Shown piece by piece: positions 16,197 to 24,673 of a stretch of 26,056 nt of DNA. Made by a program: the position numbers and the translations under genes. Below the pieces are notes generated by a model that was not told the origin of the DNA, did no database searches, and saw nothing but the letters and a program-made list of their open reading frames with translations. Source of the stretch: Bacillota bacterium (lineage in GTDB: Bacteria > Bacillota > Clostridia > Lachnospirales > Lachnospiraceae). The stretch spans positions 1 to 26,056 of the forward strand of contig JAEYJO010000059.1 in assembly GCA_023408815.1 (NCBI GenBank), given 5' to 3'. Numbering within the stretch: the first letter of the stretch is position 1; the number at the start of each line of letters is the position of its first letter.

Positions 16197-17367
16197 AATA
16201 TAATTTTTCCTCCAAAAATACCTTTTTTATCCGGTTCATTTCCTGCATGGTAATTTCACTTCCGTCCAGTACACTGCTTTCTATCTTCTTCCGGAATATG
16301 GCATCCATCAAAAGCGGATAATTGAGAATAACATTCGCATCCTTCTTAAACATGCTCCCCACCACAGAAATTACCGTATCCGAAAGCTTCAGTACCACGG
16401 CTTCCTTAGATACCAGTACTTCCTCTTTATGATTATATTCTCTAAGCAGCATCGCAAGTTTCGGAGGGAACATATGTTCTTTGCAGATTTCTTCTATATT
16501 TTCCCATGTGTTTTCCCCTTTCAATACCCCAATGTGATGATAATATCCTCCCGCTTTCAAAAGAACTTCATCCAACCCCAGCCTCTTTGCTGCCTGATCG
16601 CACAAATATGCCGTATGTACCGCATGAAAATACTCTTCCATATTCTCCTCCTTCAAAGAAGAAAGTAAGGGGCACTCCTGATCGTTCAAATCCATATACC
16701 GCTCTCTGTATTTATGTATTACGGCAAAACTGAAGTATTTTAGAATCACCATGATGAGAAGAAGGTTCATGAAAAAATTTATGACCGGTATCAAAAACAG
16801 CTGCAAGGAAAAAACCTCATTTACCAAAAGGACATAACCTGCACTCAACGCTACGAACAAGGCAAGCAGAGACAAAAACACCCTCGCCCCTACTTTATAA
16901 GTCTCGTCCAACTGTCTGAACAGAATGATTCCTGCCGCTCCTGTAATAAAATATATAAAAAAGTCGGCAATTCCCGTTCCGCTTCCATGCATGAGCGTAA
17001 TCATTAAAAGCAGCGCTCCCGCCATAAGTCCCACAAGGGAATTGCTGAATAAGGAAAGTACGATAAAAATCGCCAGATAAGGCCAGCCTGCCGTCGGAAT
17101 AAGAGGAAATACCACAGCGCAAAGCAAAGATATGAAAAACATTACAAAAAAACGTTCCTTATGCTCTGCATTATCATAGTCAAGCCCTTCAGCCTGCCCT
17201 TCGTATTCCAGTAAATATAAAATGGTTCCCATCCCCAGCAGAGATAAAATCACGTTGCGGGCCACCTCTAAATATTCTTTGCCGTAAAAATATCCTGCCC
17301 CCGCCGTTACAATTCCCACCAGAAAAAATATGAGGACAAACCCTTTTGTTTTTTTATTTTCTTCCAT
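16180..17367 (-). CDS. PgpH-like membrane HD-domain protein, degenerate
   Basis: PgpH degrades cyclic di-AMP with a cytoplasmic HD domain behind an extracellular domain and seven membrane segments. Here the large extracellular domain is missing: after a short N terminus come about seven hydrophobic segments (residues 9-220) and then an HD-like domain. In that domain the diagnostic HDIGK is HHIGV: codon 16534-16536 is CAC, so the metal-binding Asp is His. The later HHGT-type motif is also not visible. The first histidine (H248) remains. Loss of phosphodiesterase activity is likely but inferred. ATG 17367 overlaps phoH by 14 bases; a GTG at 17424 would overlap it by 71. Confidence 0.85.
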   Translation of the reverse strand: MEENKKTKGFVLIFFLVGIVTAGAGYFYGKEYLEVARNVILSLLGMGTILYLLEYEGQAEGLDYDNAEHKERFFVMFFISLLCAVVFPLIPTAGWPYLAIFIVLSLFSNSLVGLMAGALLLMITLMHGSGTGIADFFIYFITGAAGIILFRQLDETYKVGARVFLSLLALFVALSAGYVLLVNEVFSLQLFLIPVINFFMNLLLIMVILKYFSFAVIHKYRERYMDLNDQECPLLSSLKEENMEEYFHAVHTAYLCDQAAKRLGLDEVLLKAGGYYHHIGVLKGENTWENIEEICKEHMFPPKLAMLLREYNHKEEVLVSKEAVVLKLSDTVISVVGSMFKKDANVILNYPLLMDAIFRKKIESSVLDGSEITMQEMNRIKKVFLEEKLYYDFLR

Positions 17368-18385
17368 ACCCGCTGTTCCTATTTCCCCGCTTTTCACGTA
17401 TGCCGCTGTCTTTTGCCTTACCACGTTCCGCTACCTTTTCAAAGTCCTCATATGCCTTTACGATCTTCTGTACAAGCGGATGCCTTACCACGTCCCTGCT
17501 TGTCAGATTGCAGAAGGCAATGTCATTTATTTTGGAAAGCACCCTTACCGCCACATCGAGCCCTGATTTATCCCCCGGTGCCAAGTCCTTCTGAGAAGCG
17601 TCACCCGTTATGATTACCTTGGAGCCAAAACCGATTCTCGTCAAAAACATCTTCATCTGAGCCGGTGTAGTGTTCTGCGCTTCGTCCAAAATGATATAGG
17701 CGTTATCCAGCGTCCTTCCCCTCATGTAGGCGAGAGGTGCTACCTCTATCAGCCCCTTTTCCATATTCTTCGCAAAGCTCTCCGCGCCCATGATCTGATA
17801 CAATGCGTCGTACAGAGGCCTTAAGTAAGGGTCCACTTTGCTCTGCAAATCTCCCGGAAGAAAGCCCAGTTTCTCCCCCGCCTCTATGGCCGGACGAGTT
17901 AATATGATGCGGCTCACCTCTTCGTTCTTAAAAGCCGTAATCGCCATAGCCATCGCCAGATAAGTTTTGCCCGTCCCAGCAGGGCCAAGGCCGAATACAA
18001 TCATGTTACTGCGGATAGCATCCACATATTGCTTCTGCCCAAGAGTCTTTGGCTTGATCGGCTTTCCGCTCACCGTATGGCATATGCAATCGTTATCCAT
18101 TTCTATCAGTACGTCTTCTTTATCTTCCATTCCCATCGTTATCGCATAATCCACATTCTGTTCCTGGATTATATTTCCTCTCTTCGACAATTCAATTAGC
18201 TGCTTTACGATACTTTCCGCTTTTCTTACGTCTTTCTCGCCGCCTGATACCTTGACGGCTCCGTCTCTGTCTATAATCGTTACATGAAAATCATTTTCTA
18301 TCTTTTTAATGTAATTATCATAATTCCCGAATATATTACGCATATGCTCCACCGGTAATTCCATCCGGCTCTCATAATGTTCCAT
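17354..18385 (-). CDS. phoH: PhoH-family ATPase
   Basis: Cytosolic P-loop ATPase of the PhoH family, linked in Firmicutes to RNA metabolism. An N-terminal KH-like region (residues 1-75) is followed by Walker A GPAGTGKTYLAMA, then RPAIEAGEKLGFLPGDL, the Walker B-type ILDEAQNTTPAQMKMFLTR, and TGDASQKDL. Length 343 is normal. ATG 18385 has AGAGG 8 bases upstream; a TTG at 18391 is less likely. It starts 25 bases after yqfD and overlaps the pgpH-like gene. Confidence 0.96.
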   Translation of the reverse strand: MEHYESRMELPVEHMRNIFGNYDNYIKKIENDFHVTIIDRDGAVKVSGGEKDVRKAESIVKQLIELSKRGNIIQEQNVDYAITMGMEDKEDVLIEMDNDCICHTVSGKPIKPKTLGQKQYVDAIRSNMIVFGLGPAGTGKTYLAMAMAITAFKNEEVSRIILTRPAIEAGEKLGFLPGDLQSKVDPYLRPLYDALYQIMGAESFAKNMEKGLIEVAPLAYMRGRTLDNAYIILDEAQNTTPAQMKMFLTRIGFGSKVIITGDASQKDLAPGDKSGLDVAVRVLSKINDIAFCNLTSRDVVRHPLVQKIVKAYEDFEKVAERGKAKDSGIREKRGNRNSGYGRK

Positions 18386-18410
18386 GCACAAATCCTCTGC
18401 CTCTTCCTAT

Positions 18411-19673
18411 CTAATCCAAAACCTCGTTTGTCGTCTCGTCCTCAGGCGTTTCAGCCTCCGGCTGGACCGCTTCAGGCACGATAGGAACGCTCTTTCCCGT
18501 CTTCTCTACAATTTGAAAATTCATATCCATCTGCCATTTTTTGTTTTTCTTACTTATTGTAACATTTTTTTCGATTATTTGAACCCCTTTTTCCTCTAAA
18601 CTTCCGATAAATTTCTGTAATTTTTCAGAAAAAATACTTTTTATCTCTTCTTTTTCATAAATATTATTTTCCAATACGTATTCTCTATTTACACTGCTTC
18701 CATAATAGAGGGGCAGATAAAAGTTCTCCAGCAGTTTTACCTGCTTTTTATCCGTCACCTTATCATATTTTACATATTTCACCTTTCCTATTCGAAAAAC
18801 AATATCCTTCGTAAGTACGGACATAAAATATTCCTTTTTTACTTCCCCCGTATAATTTTTTTGTTCATATGTGAGGGGCAGTTCCTCCTTTTCCTGCAGA
18901 GTCCTTTGAATAAAAATATCTGCATCGGCTTTATAATACTGGTATTTCTTAACAGTAGCGTCCTCGTTATATACCGGCACGCTGCCCGAAACAAGAACAT
19001 CTCCTTTTTTAATTTCCGTCTGCACCGCTACCTTGGGAATACCCTTTCTCGTCACCATGCTGACAATGACTCCATCGTTCTCCGCCACCAAGTCCGAACC
19101 GAACGAGTCATCCTCCTCCTCATTTTTCTCTTTCGTATCCACTTCGTTTTCTTTTATCTGAATTTCCAGCCGCGTTCCCTCGATTTTAGCGGAGGTCCAC
19201 GTGACGATTTCAAAGTCCTGCCTGATTTTCTTCTCCAGCTCTTCTATGTCCACATTTTTACGCTTCATGCCCACGTATATATTATTCGTTTCCAGAAAGT
19301 CGAAGAATATGTCGTCGGTAATGGTATGATTCCCGTTTATGTCTACTGCCCATATGAAGGTGGACATCCATATCCAAAAGACAATACTTCCCAAAAGCCC
19401 GAACAGGAATATCTTTCTTTTCTTCATTTTCGGCACAAAAAAAGGTAGTCCACAACGCTTTTGTATGGCTACCCTTGTTCCCGTCTTCTTTACGATGGAT
19501 TTCAGCATACGAAATCCGCTTATGGAAATGCACATTGTGTAATAATCTCCATGGTTTACGATATTCCATAGAAATATATCGTGATTGCTGCACAAATTCA
19601 TGAATCGTTCCGGGGAATATCCCCATACTTTAATACAGACATATCCTTTTAAATATTGTATCAGCTGAAGCAT
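18411..19673 (-). CDS. yqfD: Sporulation protein YqfD
   Basis: A 420-residue protein with one clear transmembrane segment (KIFLFGLLGSIVFWIWMSTF, residues about 88-107) after a conserved cytoplasmic N-terminal domain and before a long outer domain (WTSAKIEGTRLEIQIKENE, VSMVTRKGIPKVAVQ, VSGSVPVY). This architecture and the position between yqfC and phoH identify YqfD, required for efficient sporulation in B. subtilis (SpoIVA-era mother-cell gene). The exact biochemical role is unknown. Confidence 0.93.
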   Translation of the reverse strand: MLQLIQYLKGYVCIKVWGYSPERFMNLCSNHDIFLWNIVNHGDYYTMCISISGFRMLKSIVKKTGTRVAIQKRCGLPFFVPKMKKRKIFLFGLLGSIVFWIWMSTFIWAVDINGNHTITDDIFFDFLETNNIYVGMKRKNVDIEELEKKIRQDFEIVTWTSAKIEGTRLEIQIKENEVDTKEKNEEEDDSFGSDLVAENDGVIVSMVTRKGIPKVAVQTEIKKGDVLVSGSVPVYNEDATVKKYQYYKADADIFIQRTLQEKEELPLTYEQKNYTGEVKKEYFMSVLTKDIVFRIGKVKYVKYDKVTDKKQVKLLENFYLPLYYGSSVNREYVLENNIYEKEEIKSIFSEKLQKFIGSLEEKGVQIIEKNVTISKKNKKWQMDMNFQIVEKTGKSVPIVPEAVQPEAETPEDETTNEVLD

Positions 19674-19725
19674 ATACGCGATAACTCCCTCATTCTTTTA
19701 TATTGCCGCCGGTGCCGTTTCATCG

Positions 19726-20034
19726 TCAGTAGGAATTATGGTAACGAATACATTCGATATATCCGCTTATCTTCATATCTTCATTGGTATAATAATCGAT
19801 GGACATTCTCTTGCCTATAATGCTGATCTGACAGGTCTTGCCCTGCAACAGAATTAATTCCTCAGAATACTCCAAGATGCCTCTGTAGTTTTCCACAAAG
19901 GCATCCGTATTTCCCGTTATCGTTACTATGGAAGCTCCAAGCACAGAATCCTTCGGCAGCTTGAGAGACTCCACAATGACTTCTTTTTTTCTTTCCAATT
20001 TTTGTTTTCCGCTCTGCTTATGGTTTCTCATCAT
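19726..20034 (-). CDS. yqfC: Sporulation protein YqfC (YabP family)
   Basis: A 102-residue protein of the YabP/YqfC family: LPKDSVLGASIVTITGNTDA, ENYRGILEYSEELI and GKRMSIDYYTNEDMKISGYI are typical. It precedes yqfD, as in Bacillus and Clostridia. There are two adjacent ATGs (20034, 20031) and no good ribosome binding site; the start lies 20 bases after the pdp stop, so reinitiation after pdp is plausible. Confidence 0.9.
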   Translation of the reverse strand: MMRNHKQSGKQKLERKKEVIVESLKLPKDSVLGASIVTITGNTDAFVENYRGILEYSEELILLQGKTCQISIIGKRMSIDYYTNEDMKISGYIECIRYHNSY

Positions 20035-20054
20035 GGAATAATATATGTTTCATT

Positions 20055-21359
20055 TTATCTAATAATACCTTTAATGAACGGTTGCTTCTCTACCGGCTTA
20101 TCAGAGAAGGAATAGGCATTTATGAAACGCACCTTCGCCGCCTTCATCTTCTCCTTGTCATTTCCATGGATAACCGCAAGGGATTCACCCGCTCTCACAT
20201 AATCCCCTGCTTTTTTCTTAAGTACAAGCCCTACCGCCAAATCGATGTCGCTTTCCTTCGTCTCTCTGCCCCCGCCTAGAATGAGCGAGCAGATGCCGAT
20301 TTCATCGCATACGATTTTTTCAATATATCCTTCTCTGGGAGAAGGAATTTCCTCTGCGAATTCCGCCCTGGGAAGTAAATCGGATTCGTATACCGCTTTC
20401 GGGTCCCCGCCCTGTGCCTCTATGAACTGTGCAAGCTTCTTCAAAGCCGAACCGTCTTCGATGGTCTGCTCGAGCATTTTCCTCGCTTCCTTTTCATCCG
20501 CTGCGAGACCGCCAAGCTCGACCATATAAGAACCAAGCGTCAGACACAGCTCCAGGAAATCGGCAGGACCGTTTCCTTTCAGGGTATCGATTGCCTCCTT
20601 CACCTCCAGAGAATTCCCCACCGCATATCCAAGCGGCTGGTCCATATCGGACACTACCGCTACCGCTTTTCTGCCCGCATTTTTGCCGAGCTCTACCATC
20701 TCCTTCGCCAAAGAGAAGGCATCCTTCTCCTCCTTCATAAATGCGCCGCTTCCCGTTTTTACATCCAGCACGATCGCATCCGCACCCGATGCCAGCTTCT
20801 TGCTCATAATGGAACTTGCAATCAAAGACATGTTGTCCACAGTAGCCGTCACATCCCGAAGGCCATACAGCTTCTTATCCGCAGGAGCCAGATCTGCAGT
20901 CTGCCCCATAATAGCGATACCTATTTTATTTACATTATCAATAAACTGACGCTCCGAAATCCCCGTGGAAAATCCTTCAAAGCTCTCCAGCTTGTCGATA
21001 GTCCCACCGGTATGCCCTAAACCCCGTCCGCTCATTTTAGCCACCTTGATTCCGCAGGCCGCAACCATGGGCGTCAAAGCAAGAGAGGTCTTGTCTCCCA
21101 CCCCTCCCGTACTGTGCTTATCCACCTTGATTCCTTCAATTTGGGATAAATCCAGCATATCTCCGCTGTTAGCCATTGCCATTGTAAGGTGCAGGGTTTC
21201 TTCCTTATCCATGCCTACAAAGTAAATCGCCATCATCATCGCGGACATTTGGTAATCAGGAATCTGCCCATCGGTAAAACCACCCACCATATATTCGATT
21301 TCCTCTTTAGTGAGCTTTCCCCCGTTTCTTTTCTTCATGATCAAATCATACATTCTCAT
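20055..21359 (-). CDS. pdp: Pyrimidine-nucleoside phosphorylase
   Basis: Phosphorolysis of uridine, thymidine and deoxyuridine to base and (deoxy)ribose-1-phosphate in nucleoside salvage. The family phosphate/substrate motifs KHSTGGVGDKTSL and SGRGLGHTGGTIDKLESFEGF are intact, and the start MRMYDLIMKKRNGGKLT is typical. Length 434 is standard. It lies 45 bases after rlmH and 20 before yqfC. Confidence 0.96.
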   Translation of the reverse strand: MRMYDLIMKKRNGGKLTKEEIEYMVGGFTDGQIPDYQMSAMMMAIYFVGMDKEETLHLTMAMANSGDMLDLSQIEGIKVDKHSTGGVGDKTSLALTPMVAACGIKVAKMSGRGLGHTGGTIDKLESFEGFSTGISERQFIDNVNKIGIAIMGQTADLAPADKKLYGLRDVTATVDNMSLIASSIMSKKLASGADAIVLDVKTGSGAFMKEEKDAFSLAKEMVELGKNAGRKAVAVVSDMDQPLGYAVGNSLEVKEAIDTLKGNGPADFLELCLTLGSYMVELGGLAADEKEARKMLEQTIEDGSALKKLAQFIEAQGGDPKAVYESDLLPRAEFAEEIPSPREGYIEKIVCDEIGICSLILGGGRETKESDIDLAVGLVLKKKAGDYVRAGESLAVIHGNDKEKMKAAKVRFINAYSFSDKPVEKQPFIKGIIR

Positions 21360-21404
21360 AGCTTTCCGGCTTCTCCTTTTTCATACCAAGCGTATCATAG
21401 TCTT

Positions 21405-21884
21405 CTATTTATGATAGGGCTCCCCGCTTATAATGCGGTAAGCCCTATATATCTGCTCCGCCAATATCACGCGCATGAGCTGATGCGGGAAGGTCATATC
21501 CGAAAAACTGAGCTTCTCATCCGCACGGTCAGATACTTTTTTATATAGCCCGAGCGATCCCCCGATGACAAACTGTATATGACTTCTCCCATAGACAGCG
21601 AGTTTATTCAGCTTATCGGCAAAAGCCACCGAATCCAATTTATTCCCGCGAATCTCCAAAGTAATGACATATGCATCATCCTTTATGTATTTCATAATAC
21701 GTTCGGCTTCCTTCTCCCTGATCTGCTCTTCCATGGCTTCGCCCGCCTTGTCCGGCGTCTTCTCGTCATCCACCTCTATCACTTCAAAACGGCAGTACTT
21801 GTTAAGCCTCTTCGCATATTCATAAACTGCATCCCGATAATATTTCTCTTTTACTTTTCCTACTGCTATAATCGTTATTTTCAT
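21405..21884 (-). CDS. rlmH: 23S rRNA pseudouridine-1915 N3-methyltransferase RlmH
   Basis: SPOUT-class methyltransferase acting on the 70S ribosome at helix 69. The SAM-binding knot is seen as FVIGGSLGL, followed by LSFSDMTFPHQLMRVILAEQ and the C-terminal YRAYRIISGEPYHK, all diagnostic. Length 159 is standard. The ATG follows the zinc-ribbon gene by 14 bases. Confidence 0.97.
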   Translation of the reverse strand: MKITIIAVGKVKEKYYRDAVYEYAKRLNKYCRFEVIEVDDEKTPDKAGEAMEEQIREKEAERIMKYIKDDAYVITLEIRGNKLDSVAFADKLNKLAVYGRSHIQFVIGGSLGLYKKVSDRADEKLSFSDMTFPHQLMRVILAEQIYRAYRIISGEPYHK

Positions 21885-21898
21885 AAACCATCGGAATC

Positions 21899-22732
21899 CT
21901 ATTCGAAAATATTCTGATAATAATCGTCGGTAAAGGAATCCAAAAAGCCTTCGTCCAAATTCATAAACTGATGGGAAATCTGCTTCTTCATCTTATCCAC
22001 CCGTTTGAAATACCGGCTTTCCTCACTTTCCTCCTCCACATCCTCGAAAAGTCCCGCATCCACGCTTTCCGCAGTCAGATTTTCCGAACACCATTTCGTG
22101 ATTTCGCTGGTCAGGTTGTTTTCCGATTCCGCTTTCTGAGCCAGTATCTTCGAGGACTTCATGGATACGACTCCCATCACCACGAACAACACAAATAGAA
22201 CACCCATCACGCCACAGATCATATACCTGTTCATGATATTGATAGATACTGGAATAACTCCGGCAAAAATCAGGATAATAGCTATCAGCCCGACGCTTCC
22301 CAGAATCAACAGCAAATACGCAGAAGAACGATTCTCCTCCGCCTTTTTGGCGCTATTTTGGTAAATCCCTTTCCCCCGACCGGTTATGGAAAGCGGCACC
22401 GCATCGCCATCTGCAGCGGACTCTCCTCCTTCTGCCTTCTCTTTTTCCTTTTCCTCTTTAAAAAACACATCGACCGCAAGCGCCGCTTTACGCCGTTCCT
22501 CGCCGCTTACAAACAACTCGTATACCTCGTCTTTCAGATCGAAGGATGTATACGCCGACTTTATCTGGTTAAAATGCAGAAATTCTTTCAGCCTCTCCAT
22601 CTGCTCCTTCTCTCCAAAGGTAAGAGGCTCGTCCACACTTCCTTCTAACGTCTCTTTAAGCTCTACCCCGCAATCGGCGCATACAGTTACGCCTTCTCTA
22701 TATTCGTTTTTACATTTCGGACACCAAGGCAT
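21899..22732 (-). CDS. Zinc-ribbon membrane protein of unknown function
   Basis: A 277-residue protein with an N-terminal zinc ribbon (C4-x2-C7 and C18-x2-C21: CPKC, CADC), a region about 50-95 that could be a small domain for membrane or signal sensing (FLHFNQIKSAYTSFDLKDEVYELFVS), a basic/acidic linker, and two hydrophobic segments near 143-163 and 173-193, then an acidic C-terminal tail. GGAGGGG lies 6 bases before ATG. It lies between the MORN-repeat gene and rlmH with short gaps, so it is co-transcribed with them. No function is recognised. Confidence 0.8.
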   Translation of the reverse strand: MPWCPKCKNEYREGVTVCADCGVELKETLEGSVDEPLTFGEKEQMERLKEFLHFNQIKSAYTSFDLKDEVYELFVSGEERRKAALAVDVFFKEEKEKEKAEGGESAADGDAVPLSITGRGKGIYQNSAKKAEENRSSAYLLLILGSVGLIAIILIFAGVIPVSINIMNRYMICGVMGVLFVLFVVMGVVSMKSSKILAQKAESENNLTSEITKWCSENLTAESVDAGLFEDVEEESEESRYFKRVDKMKKQISHQFMNLDEGFLDSFTDDYYQNIFE

Positions 22733-22768
22733 TGTTACCCCTCCCGCACTCTTTTTTTGTCAGGCAAA

Positions 22769-23836
22769 TTATTGTTTCGCCGCGGATATCAATCCGTTTA
22801 CCCCTTGATTTACGTTCTCCTTTTCGGTTATCCATTGATAGTTGTCTTTATCTGTCAATTCAACGATTACCGGATACTGCCCTTTCTTATCTTTCTCGCC
22901 CAAGGACTGCCATACGCCGTTCTTCGCTGTACCGCTCCACTCTTTGATGTTATTGTCTTTATAATAATTGGTAATATAAATTTCCCCGTCATAAAGACCA
23001 TCCTTAAAATTGCCTATGAAATTTCGGTTGTAGCCTACGTTCGCCTCCATGTTTTCCACAATGAAATCGTAGTGCTCAGTACCTTCTCCATTCGGCAGAT
23101 CATTGCTCCAGCTTCCCGAATAGCTATGCTGCAAATACAAGCTGTCCTTCGCTTTTACGTTCTGATCGTACACATAATACTTGATCCACATTCCGTCCCC
23201 GCTTCTGACGCCGTTTTTCCACTCACCATAATAATACTGATTATCAGCATATATTGCAAGTCCTTTACCGCTTGGACGGTTATTTTCATCCGTATCTCCG
23301 AAATAATAATACTTGACGGAGCCGGAAAGCTTCTGTGATGCTGCTCTATATCTGGGAAGATAGGCCAAGTCCTCCACCGCCTCCATATTTCCAGCTTCCC
23401 AATATCCCTTCATTTCAGACATCTGTCTGGACATATCAATTTGCACTGTGGATAAATTCTCGGAAGCCTCTTTCTGCCATTTTGCGGTTGTCTTATCGTC
23501 CTCTCTGCCAGCCGCCTGCTCTTCGTCTATAATGCTTTCCTCCGGGATGTCCTCATCCGCCTCTATCACCACAGCAGGCTCCCCAGTTGCTTCTTCGCCT
23601 TCCGTTTCGCTCTCCTCTTCCTGTTCCTTCGTCTCGGAATCGTCAATATTCTGCGTATCTTTATCCTGCGTACTATTGGCATATTCCATAATATCCGTCT
23701 GAAGCTTACTGTTCGTGTCCAGCATTTCCCGTCTGTCGATTTCGTGTACGATAAAGCTGATGCCGCAGATGATAACGATGAGCACCACTGCGATTCCTAT
23801 CGTTATTAACTTCACTTTATTGCTGCTATCCTTCAC
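22769..23836 (-). CDS. Membrane-anchored MORN-repeat protein
   Basis: A 355-residue protein with one N-terminal transmembrane segment (LITIGIAVVLIVIICGISFIV, residues about 10-30), an acidic, low-complexity stretch rich in E/D (about 60-110), a helical segment, and MORN-like repeats from about 190: YYYGEWKNGVRSGDGMW, YSGSWSNDLPNGEGTEHY, FIGNFKDGLYDGEIYI, then a weaker one. The N-in topology would place the repeats outside the cell. Start is GTG 23836 with AGAGAGG upstream. It lies 12 bases after the Dabb gene. Role unknown. Confidence 0.82.
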   Translation of the reverse strand: MKDSSNKVKLITIGIAVVLIVIICGISFIVHEIDRREMLDTNSKLQTDIMEYANSTQDKDTQNIDDSETKEQEEESETEGEEATGEPAVVIEADEDIPEESIIDEEQAAGREDDKTTAKWQKEASENLSTVQIDMSRQMSEMKGYWEAGNMEAVEDLAYLPRYRAASQKLSGSVKYYYFGDTDENNRPSGKGLAIYADNQYYYGEWKNGVRSGDGMWIKYYVYDQNVKAKDSLYLQHSYSGSWSNDLPNGEGTEHYDFIVENMEANVGYNRNFIGNFKDGLYDGEIYITNYYKDNNIKEWSGTAKNGVWQSLGEKDKKGQYPVIVELTDKDNYQWITEKENVNQGVNGLISAAKQ

Positions 23837-23848
23837 ATTTAACCTCTC

Positions 23849-24151
23849 TTATCTCTCTTCATAATCAAAACATGCCCTATTATATGTAACGCTTCTTACA
23901 TAAGAAGCCGCTTTAACATGCGCCGGATGCTTTTGATAAGCATTCAGTGCCTCCACCGATTCAAAAGCGGAAAACAGCGCTATATCCCTATTGCTCGAAG
24001 GCAGTTCATCGATCACGACTTCCAGGGAAAGCACTCCCGGCACCTCAGATTTCACACCCTCTAACTGCTTCTTAACAGCTTTTGCTGCCTCTTTTTTTTC
24101 CTTCTCGGATAATTCTTCATTCAAATTCCAAAATACAATATGATGTACCAT
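23849..24151 (-). CDS. Dabb (stress-responsive A/B barrel) domain protein
   Basis: A 100-residue ferredoxin-like barrel protein: MVHHIVFWNLNEELSEKE, LEGVKSEVPGVLSLEVV, DIALFSAFESVEALNAYQKH and PAHVKAASYV are the ordered Dabb motifs. Members form dimers with varied or unknown roles. GGAGG lies 13 bases before ATG. It is the first gene after an extended -10 promoter (24208-24216) and probably heads the long leftward operon. Confidence 0.9.
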   Translation of the reverse strand: MVHHIVFWNLNEELSEKEKKEAAKAVKKQLEGVKSEVPGVLSLEVVIDELPSSNRDIALFSAFESVEALNAYQKHPAHVKAASYVRSVTYNRACFDYEER

Positions 24152-24207
24152 TTTGTCGTCTCAGCCTCCGTTTACTTTTGGTTTTTATTTCCTAACACTA
24201 CTATGCA

Positions 24208-24216
24208 ATTATACCA
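24208..24216 (-). promoter_or_regulatory. Extended -10 promoter upstream of the Dabb gene
   Basis: On the minus strand TATAAT (24213-24208) is preceded by TG and one base (24216-24214), the extended -10 form. No good -35 is seen at 17 bases; TTGCTT lies 20 bases upstream. Transcription would start near 24201 and could serve the Dabb gene and the colinear genes after it. Confidence 0.6.
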
Positions 24217-24329
24217 CAGTAATAATGAATGGAAAGCAATAAATTTTTTAATAGTTTATTAAGAATTATATAAGGCTTTATCTGCATTTGCGTAACTTTT
24301 GTATATTTTGTATATTTTTCGGAATAAAT

Positions 24330-24626
24330 CTATATTTGCCAACAGCAACGGGAGGCGGCTAAACACATGCCGCCTTTCCGTGCATTTAATACCAGCGTAG
24401 TTCTTTTTTTCGGCATACAAGAGCTTATCTACACTTCTTTTTTCCTTGGATATTCCCACCAGCATATGATCATCGGTGAGTTAACAAAAGCGGCTCTTGG
24501 CATACTATCATTTCCAGATCTTTCTCGTATCACATCTGTAGTCTTATCTACCTGCTCCCATTTTCCATATTCATATTGCCGAATATATCCAATTGCCCCG
24601 TCGTATACATAATATCGGCCGCACAT
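24330..24626 (-). pseudogene. SRAP (YedK/HMCES-like) gene remnant
   Basis: The frame from ATG 24626 starts MCGRYYVYDG, the signature N terminus of SOS response-associated peptidases, whose Cys2 crosslinks to abasic sites in single-stranded DNA. It reaches CWWEYPRKKEV, then an in-frame TAG (24429-24431). In the same frame after the stop, TLVLNARKGG matches the family's INAR motif at the expected distance, followed by another stop at 24330-24332. The normal protein is about 200-230 residues, so this is truncated and stop-interrupted. It lies directly behind the collagen-like gene under an SOS-boxed promoter. Confidence 0.7.
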
Positions 24627-24654
24627 AGCCGGTAAAGATTACTCCCTACCGGCT
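24627..24654. other. Hairpin abutting the SRAP remnant start
   Basis: AGCCGGTA and TACCGGCT form a perfect 8-bp stem with a 12-base loop, ending directly before the ATG at 24626. The loop holds GGGAG on the minus strand, the likely ribosome binding site. On the plus strand it is followed by a T-rich stretch (CTCTTGTTTT). It could attenuate between the collagen-like gene and the remnant. Confidence 0.55.
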
Positions 24655-24673
24655 CTCTTGTTTTCATATTAGG

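Noticed and set aside
24259..24465. 68-codon minus-strand frame
   Set aside because: It overlaps the SRAP remnant in another frame, whose MCGRYY and NAR motifs are the better explanation; no binding site.
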